Assembly (NCBI GenBank): GCA_946894095.1
Contig: OX335649.1
Span: 16,882,001 to 16,946,000 of the forward strand
Direction: 5' to 3'
DNA: 64,000 nt
DNA from: Incurvaria masculella
Taxonomy: Eukaryota; Arthropoda; Insecta; Lepidoptera; Incurvariidae
Position numbers and translations under genes: made by a program
The notes under the pieces: generated by a model
What the model saw: only the letters and a program-made list of their open reading frames with translations
Told to the model about the DNA's origin: nothing
Databases searched by the model: none
Shown: piece after piece, positions 33,763 to 46,600 of the stretch
Position numbering within the stretch: the stretch's first letter is position 1
How the letters are laid out: each line of letters starts with the position of its first letter

Positions 33763-34578
33763 AGATGGAGTTGTGATAGAAACACGATTTTCAAGAACTA
33801 TTGACGGGTTTTTGTTTTTGTGTATTGGCATGGATGTGAGTCATTTGACAATTATGAAATTGACAATTTTATCTTTGCCGGCTTCGAAGCAGATAATTTA
33901 TCTTAATAAAATGTTAACAAAGAAGATTCCTTGTCAAGTTAAATTGATTTCTATTTCAATCCCTTCTGCCCCTCGCTCTGATAAGTACCCGAACTGTGCT
34001 ATACACTTCGATAAAATTAAAATTCTATCTACCTACATCTATAATTTTGCTCTTCACGCTGAGCTATGCTCGTATACTTAATCCACCGACATCATAATGC
34101 AGGGAAACTCACTTCTGCGGTGCCTAGCTCATTGTTGCTACTTGATGAGTGCATCTAAGTACAACTTCGGCCTCTAATAATTACAACATTAATCCTTGAA
34201 ATATGTTAGTACCTAGCTAGTAATTCAGGCATTGTTTCACTGCACTTAAAGAGATGCGATAGAGAATCAAACATCATTTAATCTCAATGGAGCGAGTTTT
34301 CTTCATTAAACTTTTCCAGATATTGTTTTTCTACTTAAATAACTATAAAGTCTTCATATGTTCCTAACTATTATTCATTTTACTTTGTTTGATGTGACTT
34401 ACAAATTTGTAACAAATTACTTATTCTGTGGTTTTGGTTTGTCTTTGGTTTGCACGTGTGTCACAGTTTGTCTTACTATTTTACACTACAAGTTCAGCAC
34501 TGCGTAGAATGTTCAGAACTCGGTCGAAGCTCGCGGTTTGTCCAATGAATGCACTCGCTCTTATAGTCGGGTTGAACA

Positions 34579-34656
34579 CTAAATTGTTTTTGTAACCACA
34601 TTGCTGTCGCTTTGGCTGGAAGAGCTGTCGTCCGTCCGGGCGATTTTTGGGGATTT
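34579..34656 (-). CDS. Grip: Grip last exon (C-terminal tail)
   Basis: Acceptor tattatttcag. Encodes [20 protein letters not shown] and VTKTI, then TAG at 34581-34579. Called from phase and position; low sequence conservation makes it the least certain Grip exon. Confidence 0.65.
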   Translation of the reverse strand, partial: KSPKIARTDDSSSSQSDSNVVTKTI

Positions 34657-37600
34657 CTGAAATAATACAGAATCGTTAACTGTGTGGATTTATTGAACAT
34701 CAGTGACACTGCCATCTTCAAAAGTACGCCCTCATTTCTCACAATATTGACTCTGCACCGACCATATTGCCTTACCTAATGGATCATGGAAAATAATTTG
34801 AAGCAATCTAACTGTGAGAGCACCCAATTAACGCTTTTGCATTCACAGTATTTGCAGTTCCTTTTAAGATGCGGAATGGTATTGGGAATGACTTATTTGT
34901 ATCCACTCTAAACACAAATCGAGGAAATCTCAAGAAAAACAGATTTATCCACCGCTGCGGTCCCATTATTTCCCCCCCTTCCTTGCTTTAATCTATTGAA
35001 ATACCTATAGTTGTAATGGTGCAAAACATTCAGATACCCCTTTCACAAACAGCACTCGTTTCGCTGGAAAGCGTTGGAGTGGTCCAAAGTGGTACGATTC
35101 ACGTACCTTCAACCGCTGAACGACGATCTCGAGGCGATCGCCGGCGGCGGCGATGAGCGGAACAGTGAGGCAGCAGTCGTAATCTACGGTCCGCGTGCCA
35201 TTCACCTGCAATAATACATGCATTTGAAGCACAGAACTTTTGCATTAGATATCATTGTAAACTAAAATACACAGTCATGAGCATTGGGATGAGTATGAGA
35301 TAGGATGGTTAGAATATGAAGAACGGATGAGTCGTGAAATTATATCGAAGCAAATTTAAAGAGCATGAGTCCGGGCGGCCATTAGAACTGTGCCATGATC
35401 TGATTCGTAAAGGTCACTAAACTTCGTAATAGTATTTTATTGTGCCAGAATAGAAGTACACTGTTCTTTTGGGAAAAAATAATCCAAAACTTCCCTATTA
35501 CTCCCTCACTAATAGCTGCAACTTGTCCAAACTCGAGAAGATCCCTCCTTACTCCTTCTGATTTGAATTACTGAAATAGGTCATTCTTAGAATACGGATT
35601 TCAAATCTGGCATCTGTGTTTCCTTAAAGACATTCAGAAATTGGAAAATTACCAAAGAAGCTTTACCATGATCCCCTGTTGGTTACTTGATCACGGTGGT
35701 CTTTTCCGGTGGGACTAACTCATTTGCGGGCATGGTACCAAACCTTGCTATTGCGCTCTGGGACCTTCTCTATTTCAAAGTAAAAGACAGGCTCCGTGAT
35801 GAGGACAAAAAATGCGAATAGTGTTTGATTAGGTAAGATTTTCGAAAAATGTTATTACAAAACAACTTATAGCTAAAAGTAAACCACAACCGTTGTAGTA
35901 AAAAATCTAACTAAAACCAAATTGATTATAAATCTTCATGAAACAAGCTACGTCTTTTTAAGATGTTTTATGTTTATTCGTTGAGTAATCCGCCTTCAAA
36001 ATTATTGTGTAAACCGAGCGAAAAATTCGAACTTTCGGACCTTATAACTTAGATTAACTTAGATACAAACACGATTTTACAATGCCAACGGTCATCAGAC
36101 ACCTAGTTCGATCAAATAAAGCTACTTTGGGAATTTTTTTGGATCTCTGACAAGAAATATGGGCGTGATCTTTCCCCGTTTGAGCAGGAAGGCCCACCTT
36201 AAGCTACGAAGAGAGTAAAATCTTAGAACCTGACTTCTCTGAAAGCCCGACGCCACAAAGGAGATTAATAGAGATGTACAAAATTATTTCTTCGAAATAT
36301 GACTGCGAATGAATTCGAGGTCAAAACAGGACATCAAACATCCAACACCAACATTCGCAAACATTTGGTGGTGGCAATTTCGCAAACGTTATCATAAATT
36401 ACAAATAGTTTAAACATGAGAAAACAAATGGCTGGCGAAAGTTTCAACTTTTTAAATTCTAATCATTAAAATTACGTAACTACCAATGGTCGTTTAATTA
36501 AATTGGTAATATTTTCTGCTAGCATATTACAGAAAATATGAAGTACCATAGAACACAAAATAAATTAAGGGATATGAAGCAATCTCAATATGCAGCTTTA
36601 TCGGTGGATCTCTGATAAATTCGTGTAAGTGAAATAACATCCTTGGGCTTAGTGACTGTGCACACCTGCAGGATGCGGTCGAAGGGCTCCAGCAGGCCGA
36701 CGATGTCGGCAGGTCCGCCCTTGCGGATGCGGTTGACGTAGACGCCGCGCTCGTACAGCCCGTCCGACACGGAGAACCCGTAGTCGTCGTAGATGGCGTC
36801 CTTGTAGAGGATCACGTGGTGCACGGAGCCGCGCGCGCGCGCCGTCGCCGGCGACGCGCTCTCCGCGTTGTACAGGCCTGCGTGACGCGGGGCGCCATGA
36901 CATCATTATGTACTAACATAAAACTACATACATACATTGGAAAAAAAGAAGGCAACTAAGGAGCTGGTAACGTAGCATGTGTGACGCGAATTATATGGCA
37001 AATTTATGGGATACACGATACATTAGCCCACCATACATTTGGGTTAGAAGTCGCGATTTTCCGATTATTTACTGAATAGAAAAATGGAGTTTGTTAAGTG
37101 CATCTAAGAGAGAGCCTGCTGTACGACATATGTCGCGTTATACAAAAATAAATCTCTAAACAAACGTTAAAAAACTGACCAAGTGCGAGTCGGACTCGTA
37201 CACGAAGGGTTCCAAAAAAAAACCTTTGTATGGGATCCTCCTTTACTTTTTGTTATTTTTTTATTTTACATATTTGTTGTGTTATAGCGGCAAAACAAAT
37301 ACACACTCTGTAAAATTTCAGCTGCCTACCTATTATGGTTCGTGAGATACAGCCCTGTGACAGGAGAAACGGACGGACGGACAGCGGAGGCTTAGTAATA
37401 GGGTTCCGTTGGCACCCTTTGGGTACGGAACCCTAAAAATGGGGTTTGTTAAAAGCACCTAAGAGAGGGCGTGCCTTATGTCGCATTATATAAAAATAAA
37501 TCTCGTTAACAAACTTTAAAAAAAGGTCGCATTGGAATATTTTTAAAAATAAAGTAGAGCTGGTTTCGTGCAATACTAAATGTAATGGTTGGACCAAAGA

Positions 37601-40600
37601 TGCTTCCACTCCAAAGCTGTGAAGCAATGTCCTGGACACAAGAAACGCACGGGCATAACACCCGGGCACAGTGTTTCCCATTACAGGTCCCTAAGCATCA
37701 CTCTGCTGCCTTTAGAGGCAGTTTCAAGTACGCTGCCACTAAATGCTGGAACAATATCCCACCTCCGATCAGGGCAACAACGGGTCTTCCAGCATTTCGA
37801 CATGCGTGCTTGAGACTGCTCCTGGGGCAGCAGAGAGATGCGGCAATCTAAAAAACACTATAGCTTTATGAAAATAAAATTTAAATGATGAAACAAAACT
37901 TTAACACTAACACTAAAACTAAAAACGAAAAATTAATAACAATAATAAGATTCCAGTTCTATGCAAACTCACAATCCTGCATTAATTCCTACCTTAGCAA
38001 AGCTCACACACAAAACCTATGTACATACACATCCACACTCTTAATAGTTACATATTATATGTTACAAATATTCTAGTGCGCTACCAGTGCAAACTTAAAG
38101 TTTACTTTTGTGTTAGTATTATCGCAGCACTCCTCACCCACGTACGAGGTGAGCAGCGCGACGCCTCACAATTTCACATATAATAAATTTATTGGCAGGT
38201 ACTTGCTGAAAATCAGCACCTTGCAGTCAGCTCAACTCAAGTAGTACTGGCCGCTTAGGAATTATGCTGAGCTAGCACCTTTTGGTATACAATTACCTCA
38301 TTAGGATGCATTAAATGTATGATAGGTTATTTTTAAACATTTCTAAATTGTACCTAATTGTTGTTTTTGTTGCCAATAAAGAATTTGAATTTGAATTTGA
38401 ATTTGAATGTATCTGCTTGCACAACAAGACAACCCAAAGAACTACTCGCTCACCAGTCATTTCGTTATCGTACACCGGAGTCGCGAACTGGAAACTGGTG
38501 CCCGGCAGGCTGAGCTTCGCCGGCGACTGCTGCGGCTTGGACACCGTGTAGATGCCGCCGGTCAGGCCGTATTCGTCCCAGTTGGCCCGCCGGCTCGGCG
38601 CACCCGCCCCGTACGGCCCCATGTGCACGTAGTCGCACTTGCAGCTCAGCCGGTCCGTCCTGTGCACCTGGCACTCCTTCATGTTGTTCGTCAGTATCTC
38701 GATTTGGTTGACGTCGTCCTCCCTGGTCGCGTTCTGCTTGTTCCTGAGCGTGTTCTCCGGTATGATGCAGGTGTTCTCGTAGTGGAACGTCTTGAGGGAG
38801 TTGTTGAGGGAGTAGTTGGGCAGGGGCAGGTCGTTTATCGTGTAGGGCGCCACGGTGCTGTAGGACGCCATGAGTTTGTCCTCGTCGGTGGGCGAGTACG
38901 GCAGCTTGTCGGCTGTTCGACTCTTGTCGGGGACCGCGTACTCGATGATATCGTTATTTCCTGGAACCGAATTTATGTTTTGTCAGGGGCTTGTCAAATG
39001 GCAGTGGGCTAGTCACGACAGCCGAAGAGACGGCGACCGTTGGAGTAACCGTGTCCTGCACTGGCGGCCGTGCCACCCGGAAGACCATGGCGGGTGGTCT
39101 TCCGGGTGGCACGGCGACATCAAGTGCGTCAGCGGAAAGCAGTGGTTCCGTACCGCTGAGGGCCGGGAGGACTAGAGAAAAATTGGAGAGGCGTATGTCC
39201 AGCAGTGGACGCAAACACGCTGACTGACTGACAGGGTCCCTAGTGGCTGATCAATGTCGACCCAGCATTTGATAATTTTGTAGGTAGGTACAGAACAAGT
39301 GTCGAGGCTATTGCTGTATTATCCATAGATATTGCTGGCGCCTAACAACACTAAAGTTTTTTTAACAATACCAAACTGAACGTCAGATATTAGCCTAACA
39401 TACCACATAGGAACTAGGTGCCATGCCAGGACCTTCCTTATATTGCTCGGCTACATTTAACTGGATGTAAAATACACACAATTTTCATTGCCGCTTCGAT
39501 CATCGTTTATTAAATGCGATGGTACCAACCCGGTCGCGATTAACCCTACCACGTAGTAAGTAAGGAAAGGGACCTAAAGTTTTAAGTGGAATCCGATCCA
39601 CGGCCAGCCTCAACGGTCGAAAATGGTCACCCATCCAGAATCCAACCGCGCTCAGAGGCGCTTACCCAGCTTATCGATTCGCAAGGCGTCGCACTACTGG
39701 GCTACCGAGGCTGACAAAGTACTTACGGGTTTCTTAACGATATTCTGTGTTTTTTTAAAGAAAGCCAAACCAATTAAAAAATAAAGAAATCATTTCACGC
39801 TGTAGCATAAACATTATATAAAAAGACGAAGGTAAATAAATAAATAAAAAAATAAAAATAAATATAATAATAATAATAATAATAATAAAGCCATTTATTA
39901 TTATTCAGACCGAATGTCCCAAGAAATCGATAGACGTATTAAACATACTTGGAATAGGTACTGGAGCCTAAAAGACGTGATGAAAGGCAACCTACCAATA
40001 GGTGTTAAAAGTAAAATTGTCGACTCAAGTTTGCTACCAATACTCACGTACGGATGTCAGACTTGGTCCATCAACCAAACTCACGTACAAAAATTAAGGG
40101 TGTGTCAAAGATCCATTGAACGTAGTCTCTTAGGCATAACAAGGCGTGACAAAATAAGAAATACACTGGTAAGAGAAAAGACAAAAATAAAAGATAGTAT
40201 TGTTCACTCAAAAAAGCTTAAGTGGAAATGGGCCGGACACCTAATTAGGACTAAAGATGAAAGATGGACAAAAAGGACCACAGAATGGTACCCACGAAAT
40301 GGAAAAAGGAGCGTAGGACGACAGAAGAAGAGATGGGACGACGACATAGTGAAAATTGCTGGCAGAATATGGACAAGAAAGGCAAAAGAGAGAAAACAAT
40401 GGGAAGAAATGGGGGAGGCCTTCACCCTGCAGTGGGGAGCACAGTAATAAAAAAAAAAAGATGTATACTTTACTAATATTTAGGACTTAAGTTTAAAGAT
40501 TAAGAGGAAATATCCATTCACAGTTTTTTTTTTTGCTTATACTAACACTTAGAAATCACCACAATGTAATGAAACCATCTGTGCTCATAAAAAAAAAAAA

Positions 40601-43600
40601 AAAAAAATATACAACCTAATAAAGAGTTAGCCAACTCTGGCACTGACCCATGACGGCGCTGGTCCTCACGGGCGTGTTCTGGTCCCAGGACTCGACGGCG
40701 CTGTCGTTGGAGAGTCCCGGGCTGGAGTTGGAGTGGCTGCTGCAGGGGTTGGAGTCCCGAGGGCCGCTGAGCTCTGGACACGCCGTCGCCTCTGCTGGAC
40801 CTGCATCCGTGTTATAGGAGCCATTATATTTTACATGTGGAATATTATGGTTTTGAGGTGTTCTCGAGGACAACAACCAGACTGGCAACTGTGGCACACA
40901 ATCAAATCTTCCATTGAGCGGCTCGTGGCCTAGTGGCGGGGGACTTGCCTAGCATACCAGAGGTCTAGGTTCAAATCCTCGCCCGATTTATGAACCACTT
41001 TCTTTCTCATTTTGAATTAGATAAGTGCATTTCGTCACGAATGCGAGCTGCTCCATGGTTCGGAATCCATGTAAAACTGTAGGTCCCCATCCCCTAGTAG
41101 GTGGTAGGGTTTAAGCCTGCCCGGTTTGGTACCATCGCATTGGATGGTCGAAGGGGCAATGAACAACTATCTATGTTTTCCATCTAGTTCAATGTAGCCG
41201 TGCTCATAAAGTGAAGGTCCTGGCATTGCACCTAATTCTTTCGGGAATTCGGTGTATTGGGCTAATATCATAACGGTAATTGTGTGGTATTAGCCATCCG
41301 TGTCAGGTTGCTTAAAAAAACCTAAAATCTTACCAACGAGTATTTTCTAGTTGTGTAGGTAGTTTAGTTGTTTATAATGGTTTCTCAGTAAGAACTTGAA
41401 TTTTATAAACTTAAAACAATAAATTAATTTAATGTTTTATTCACATTTTTTCTACATATGTATGGATGTAGTAATGACATTTACACATGAAACAAAATAC
41501 ATTGGGTCTGGGTCTTAGGTCTGACGGACAGTAATTTCGTGTCATGGTTTTCCCATGATATTTTATGATATGAGGCCACATGTAACTCGAAAAAAAATCA
41601 AACAACTTTCACCACTTAACACATCCTTCAATCAATGGATGGTACCCGGATAGAGTTAAACTCACAACCTAGTAGTAGGAATGAAGTAGGTCTTACATGG
41701 ATTTGCAGTGCCTTCAACACTGGCGTCACCACTAGAATACGGGCGCCAGGCTACCGAAAATTAAAAACGTTTGGATAGTGGACATTACCATCCATTTTCC
41801 TCGAGATGTTGAGCTGCACACGGAGGTTGTTGTGTTGCAGCAGCTTGATCGCCTCAGACAGCGGTTTGTTGAGTACACTCTCGCCGTTGATCGACAGTAT
41901 CTCGTCCCCGATGCGCAGCTGGCCGCACTTCTCCGCCACGCCACCTGGCGGTCCGAGCAAGCATCGTCGATACAGGTACCTACCGGCAAATAACTAGAAC
42001 CCTGGCAGGTCCCGAGTTTCTATGATGATATCTAGCCTATATCAATTATTTAGGAAGCGGTCCAGGTCAGAATCAACAATATCAATGTTCTATCAAGTGT
42101 ATAAGGTTTTCTAACAATGGATACCTATAATAATTGGTTCTTGGAGATGGCGGTACATTTTCGAGCAAATCTATAGATGTCAAAAATATAACCACATAGT
42201 ATATAATAACATTACTTTTTTTCTAATGAAATGACTGCGAAAAGTATTTAAATTAGTTTTCATATTATTGAATGAATTGAAATGGAATGTAATGAACATA
42301 CTTATTTGGGCTGATCTTCAGAAATAGCTCGCTAACAGACGCCTTACCTTCGACAAGTCCGCTCAGCAAAATTGGTTGAGACACATCTTCGCTGCCGGCT
42401 ATCGTCAACCCCAGAGGTCCGTTCTCTTGTTTTACGAGTTCCACGGTAAACATAGCAGTGTGGTTTCCATTGTTCGATCTGCAGTCGTTTCTTCTCTCGA
42501 TGTCATCTTCCATACACTTGTTGGGTTCTGTACCGTTATGCACGACGGCTGTGGTTTCTATATTGTTAAAGGACTTGAGGGTCAGTTTGGGATTGGATTT
42601 TATGGAAATCTCATCGGGATCAGTTTTCCTGATCTTGAGAGTTATGATGTCGTCTGGAGAGTTCTGGAGGATGTTAAAGGCTGTGTCCTGCAATGCAGAA
42701 ATAAATAAAGGTTATTTCCACATTAGTAACTATTGTCTTTTGGTTATCGTGATGGATGTCGTTGTTAACTTGGTTCCGCCCTCGTTGATCGAGCGAATTG
42801 TCTCCGCTTCAGCTTGGGCAAAATTATTTCGTATCTCCGGCTGTTGTCCTCAACGGGACGAATTTCTCAACCGATTCTCGTGAAATTTTGTGAGCAGATT
42901 CGATAATTATATGAATTTTTGTTAATTCAGTTTTTCGAAATAAAATGTTTAAACAAGGAATACGTTAACGTTTGGACCATACCTCCACTAAAACCTTGTA
43001 TATATCGGCATATGATCAAAATTCGTTGAATGAGGGAATCTCATTCTATGAACTGATGACTTCATTAAAGCCTTAAAGATAACATGAAGAAACTTTTATA
43101 AAATGTTGTTTTGTTTTAATATCAATCAAAAAACTCTATTTTTTACACCTCGTAGTGTAGGGACTAAAATATTGCCTTTCATGCAAGAGGTTATGGGCTC
43201 AAATCCTCGCATCTGTTATACACCACTTTATCTTGCGAGTTGTTCATGGTTCGGAACCCATGTAAATGGGTTCCGAACCATGACGGTAGTTGTGTTACAT
43301 TAGCCATCCATGTCAGGTTCCATAATAATACCTAACCTTACTTTCGTTGGAATTTATTAACGTGCAGATATTTAAATGATAAATGCATGCTCTACGAAAA
43401 CTAAAAATAATTAAAATAAAACAAATTATTTAAAAATATAAAAAACCCGACCGCGTAAAAAAATGTAACTTAAAATTGACTTAGTAAACGAACTGAAAAG
43501 ATAGAAACAAGTTGAAAAATTAAATATTTGTTGTGTTTGAATGATCATGGTTGACAGTGTTTACAAACGCAGTCGGAGGCATCAAATAGCCCCAGTACGT

Positions 43601-46600
43601 TCCATAGTAAATGACTAGCGATTTTATGGATTATTTCGGTGGAGCAAGAAAATACGTGGTGGAGTTCCAATATCCTATCTTTCGTTTTTATGTCTAAAGT
43701 GAGGTTTTTTTTTCTCGTTCTCGGTGTCACCGATCATCATGAAATCAAACCCTCCTTCTTTCGCAGTCGGGTAAAAAGACCTAAATATTTAGGAACTTAA
43801 TGTAGTGAGAGAAATAATAGAATTTTGTTTGAATGTAAACATTTATTCAGTTTTAAGCTATGACAGACTCGCGAGGTTTATTGCTCAGAGAGCCACTAAT
43901 TTAAGTCAAAGTTGCTTAAAGAGTGCAAAATCAAAAGAAGACTTTTCGCCTAGTCAGGCCTTCATCTAAGAGACACCGACGACGTCCACAAGGTGTCGAA
44001 ATTTCTCGTGAAGTGCGAGAATAATGCCGGCCGACCACGTGCTTTTTCACACAATGTTGGAAGACTGTAGGTACTTTGGGGGAAATAACTCCCCTGAAAT
44101 ATATTCCCTGCCTGTTCCACGTTGGGAGATGTCCAGATTGTTTTGATCAGACAATAAGAGTAAATTATGTTTAAACATATTTGCTGCATTTAAATCTAAG
44201 CCTAAGTAAAATACCTACCAATGTAAGGTTGTTAAGAGGTTGCGAGTTGATGGCCAGCAGCTGGTCCCCCGGCGCTAGCGCACCGCTGCGATGCGCGACG
44301 GATCCTGCCTTAATATCCGAGATCACCATTGGCTCGTCTTGGCTTACCACGCGTTGCTTGGACCCTGGAATCATAAGTGTGTTACCTTAAGCACTTTACT
44401 TTTGTTTGGTGAGCAGAGCACGGTCGTTTATCACCTTCCCAATAAAGCCATCAGTATAACTGAGCACATTTATATGTGCATGTATTGTGCATACTGAAAC
44501 ATGTGCATTTAATTTAAGAATTTTCATCGAGGATGGTAAGTTTTCATCGAGGTTCGCGCTTTGCGAGGATTTTTTCTGCAGCAGAAATAAAGACAAGTAA
44601 GGATACATGGAAAACATTGGATCATCAAAGAAGGTCAAAACAGCACGCGAAAGAGTGTAAAGGAATTAAGACAATAGAAAAAAGTACCCGTTATTGTAAC
44701 TCCAAGACCCGCCGAGTTCTTGGCCAACTTAACGCTGAAAACACCGCTGGAGGCCTCGATGGTGTTGGGCATGCTGAACTCCACCCTCATGTTAATATAT
44801 TTGGGCGTGTGCGAGTCGTTTCTCCGCTGCAGGATGTCGTTTGCGATCTCCGTCGTGAGATTCTCGTGCCCGTTGATGGCTACCACGCGATCTCTCGTTT
44901 GAAGACAGCCTGATCTGAAAGGAGGAAATATTTCTTTGGAATATAAAGTAATATCTAAGCCGTTCAGACCTCATCAGTCTCCCGATGGATCTGTACCTCA
45001 GGTAAAGTTCCGAAATTCCCTGAACAATTTTCACCCATTTGTCATTAAACTTGTTCGGTTCTGTTCGGAATAGCTGCAGGTCCAGTGTCTCCGTGCGGCA
45101 CACGGCCACGCCGCTCAGGTAGCGTACCTGTAGGCCGGGGACTGGTGCGTGATGTGCGTAATGACCAGCTGTCCGTTCTCTTCGTACACCGTGACGCCGC
45201 TGTCGGCGTCGGGCGGGATCTCTAGTTGCAGGTCAAGCGTCTCCGTGCGGCACACGGCCACGCCGCTCAGGTAGCGTACCTGTAGGCCGGGGACTGGTGC
45301 GTGATGTGCGTAATGACCAGCTGTCCGTTCTCTTCGTACACCGTGACGCCGCTGTCGGCGTCGGGCGGGATCTCTAGTTGCAGGTCAAGCGTCTCCGTGC
45401 GGCACACGGCCACGCCGCTCAGGTAGCGTACCTGTAGGCCGGGGACTGGTGCGTGATGTGCGTAATGACCAGCTGTCCGTTCTCTTCGTACACCGTGACG
45501 CCGCTGTCGGCGTCGGGCGGGATCTCTAGTTGCAGGTCAAGCGTCTCCGTGCGGCACACGGCCACGCCGCTCAGGTAGCGTACCTGTAGGCCGGGGACTG
45601 GTGCGTGATGTGCGTAATGACCAGCTGTCCGTTCTCTTCGTACACCGTGACGCCGCTGTCGGCGTCGGGCGGGATCTCTAGTTGCAGGTAAAGCGTCTCC
45701 GTGCGGCACACGGCCACGCCGCTCAGGTAGCGTACCTGTAGGCCGGGGACTGGTGCGTGATGTGCGTAATGACCAGCTGTCCGTTCTCTTCGTACACCGT
45801 GACGCCGCTGTCGGCGTCGGGCGGGATCTCTAGTTGCAGGTCAAGTGTCTCCGTGCGGCACACGCCAACGCCGCTCATGTAGTTTTGTTGGCAGTCTAGA
45901 ACACGTAAGGTTGAAATAAAACCTTTGTAATAACAACTTGAGTTAAACATTAGAAATTAGAATAATTATAATGGAATTGAGCATTTAAATTGAAAGTATC
46001 TTCATGACTCGGAAGCCATGTAAAACTGTAGATCGAAGAGAGGGCTCTTCTTACTAATATTCCGGGAGGTCACGACATTTTTGGTCACGATGGAAATGGT
46101 TGAATCTGGGTTCACATGTTTGAGACCAACCCTCCGATGCTAAGTAAGTCAGTCTGCCTGCGCCGAGTGGTTGCGTTATCTAGATTGGCTATATAAAATA
46201 GAAGTTGGTATGTACCTGCTGATGAATATGCTGATGGTCTTGGAATATTGATACCCAATAATTATACAATAATAACCAGTCGGTTTATCAATTAAATACT
46301 TAAATATACGTAAAGTTATATCTGTAACCGTAATCGCCTATAACTACGAAATGCAAACAAGGATTTATTCAGTTTTGGTATTACTAAGTAAGTATGTACT
46401 GATACTTTCATGCTGCATTATTTGCAGCCATTTACCTTTTCAAATATTTGTGTTGTAACGATAACTACTTTTTCAGGCGCATTATCTAGGTAACGCAACC
46501 ACTTGGAACCGGCAGACTGACACATTTAGCTTTAGAGGGTTGGTCTTTATCCTATGAACCCAGTTTCAGCGATTTACGTTATCGTTACCATTTTTGTCGC

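Noticed and set aside
36649..36906. 85-codon minus-strand Arg-rich frame
   Set aside because: Overlaps the Grip PDZ7 exon in another frame; the PDZ frame has family matches and fitting splice phases.
37585..37851. 88-codon frame as a host gene
   Set aside because: Matches the conserved end of CR1-like RT proteins and is followed by a LINE 3' tail.
38407..39012. 201-codon plus-strand frame
   Set aside because: Antisense to the Grip linker exon; Val/Arg/Leu-rich, no domain, GC effect.
39914..40447. 177-codon frame as a host gene
   Set aside because: Is the C-terminal region of an RTE-type reverse transcriptase without catalytic domain.
45121..45880. Direct repeats that could suggest a CRISPR-like array or extra PDZ domains
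   Set aside because: Units are almost identical with no spacers, derive from one exon, and 152 bp shifts frame each time; they cannot extend the protein.
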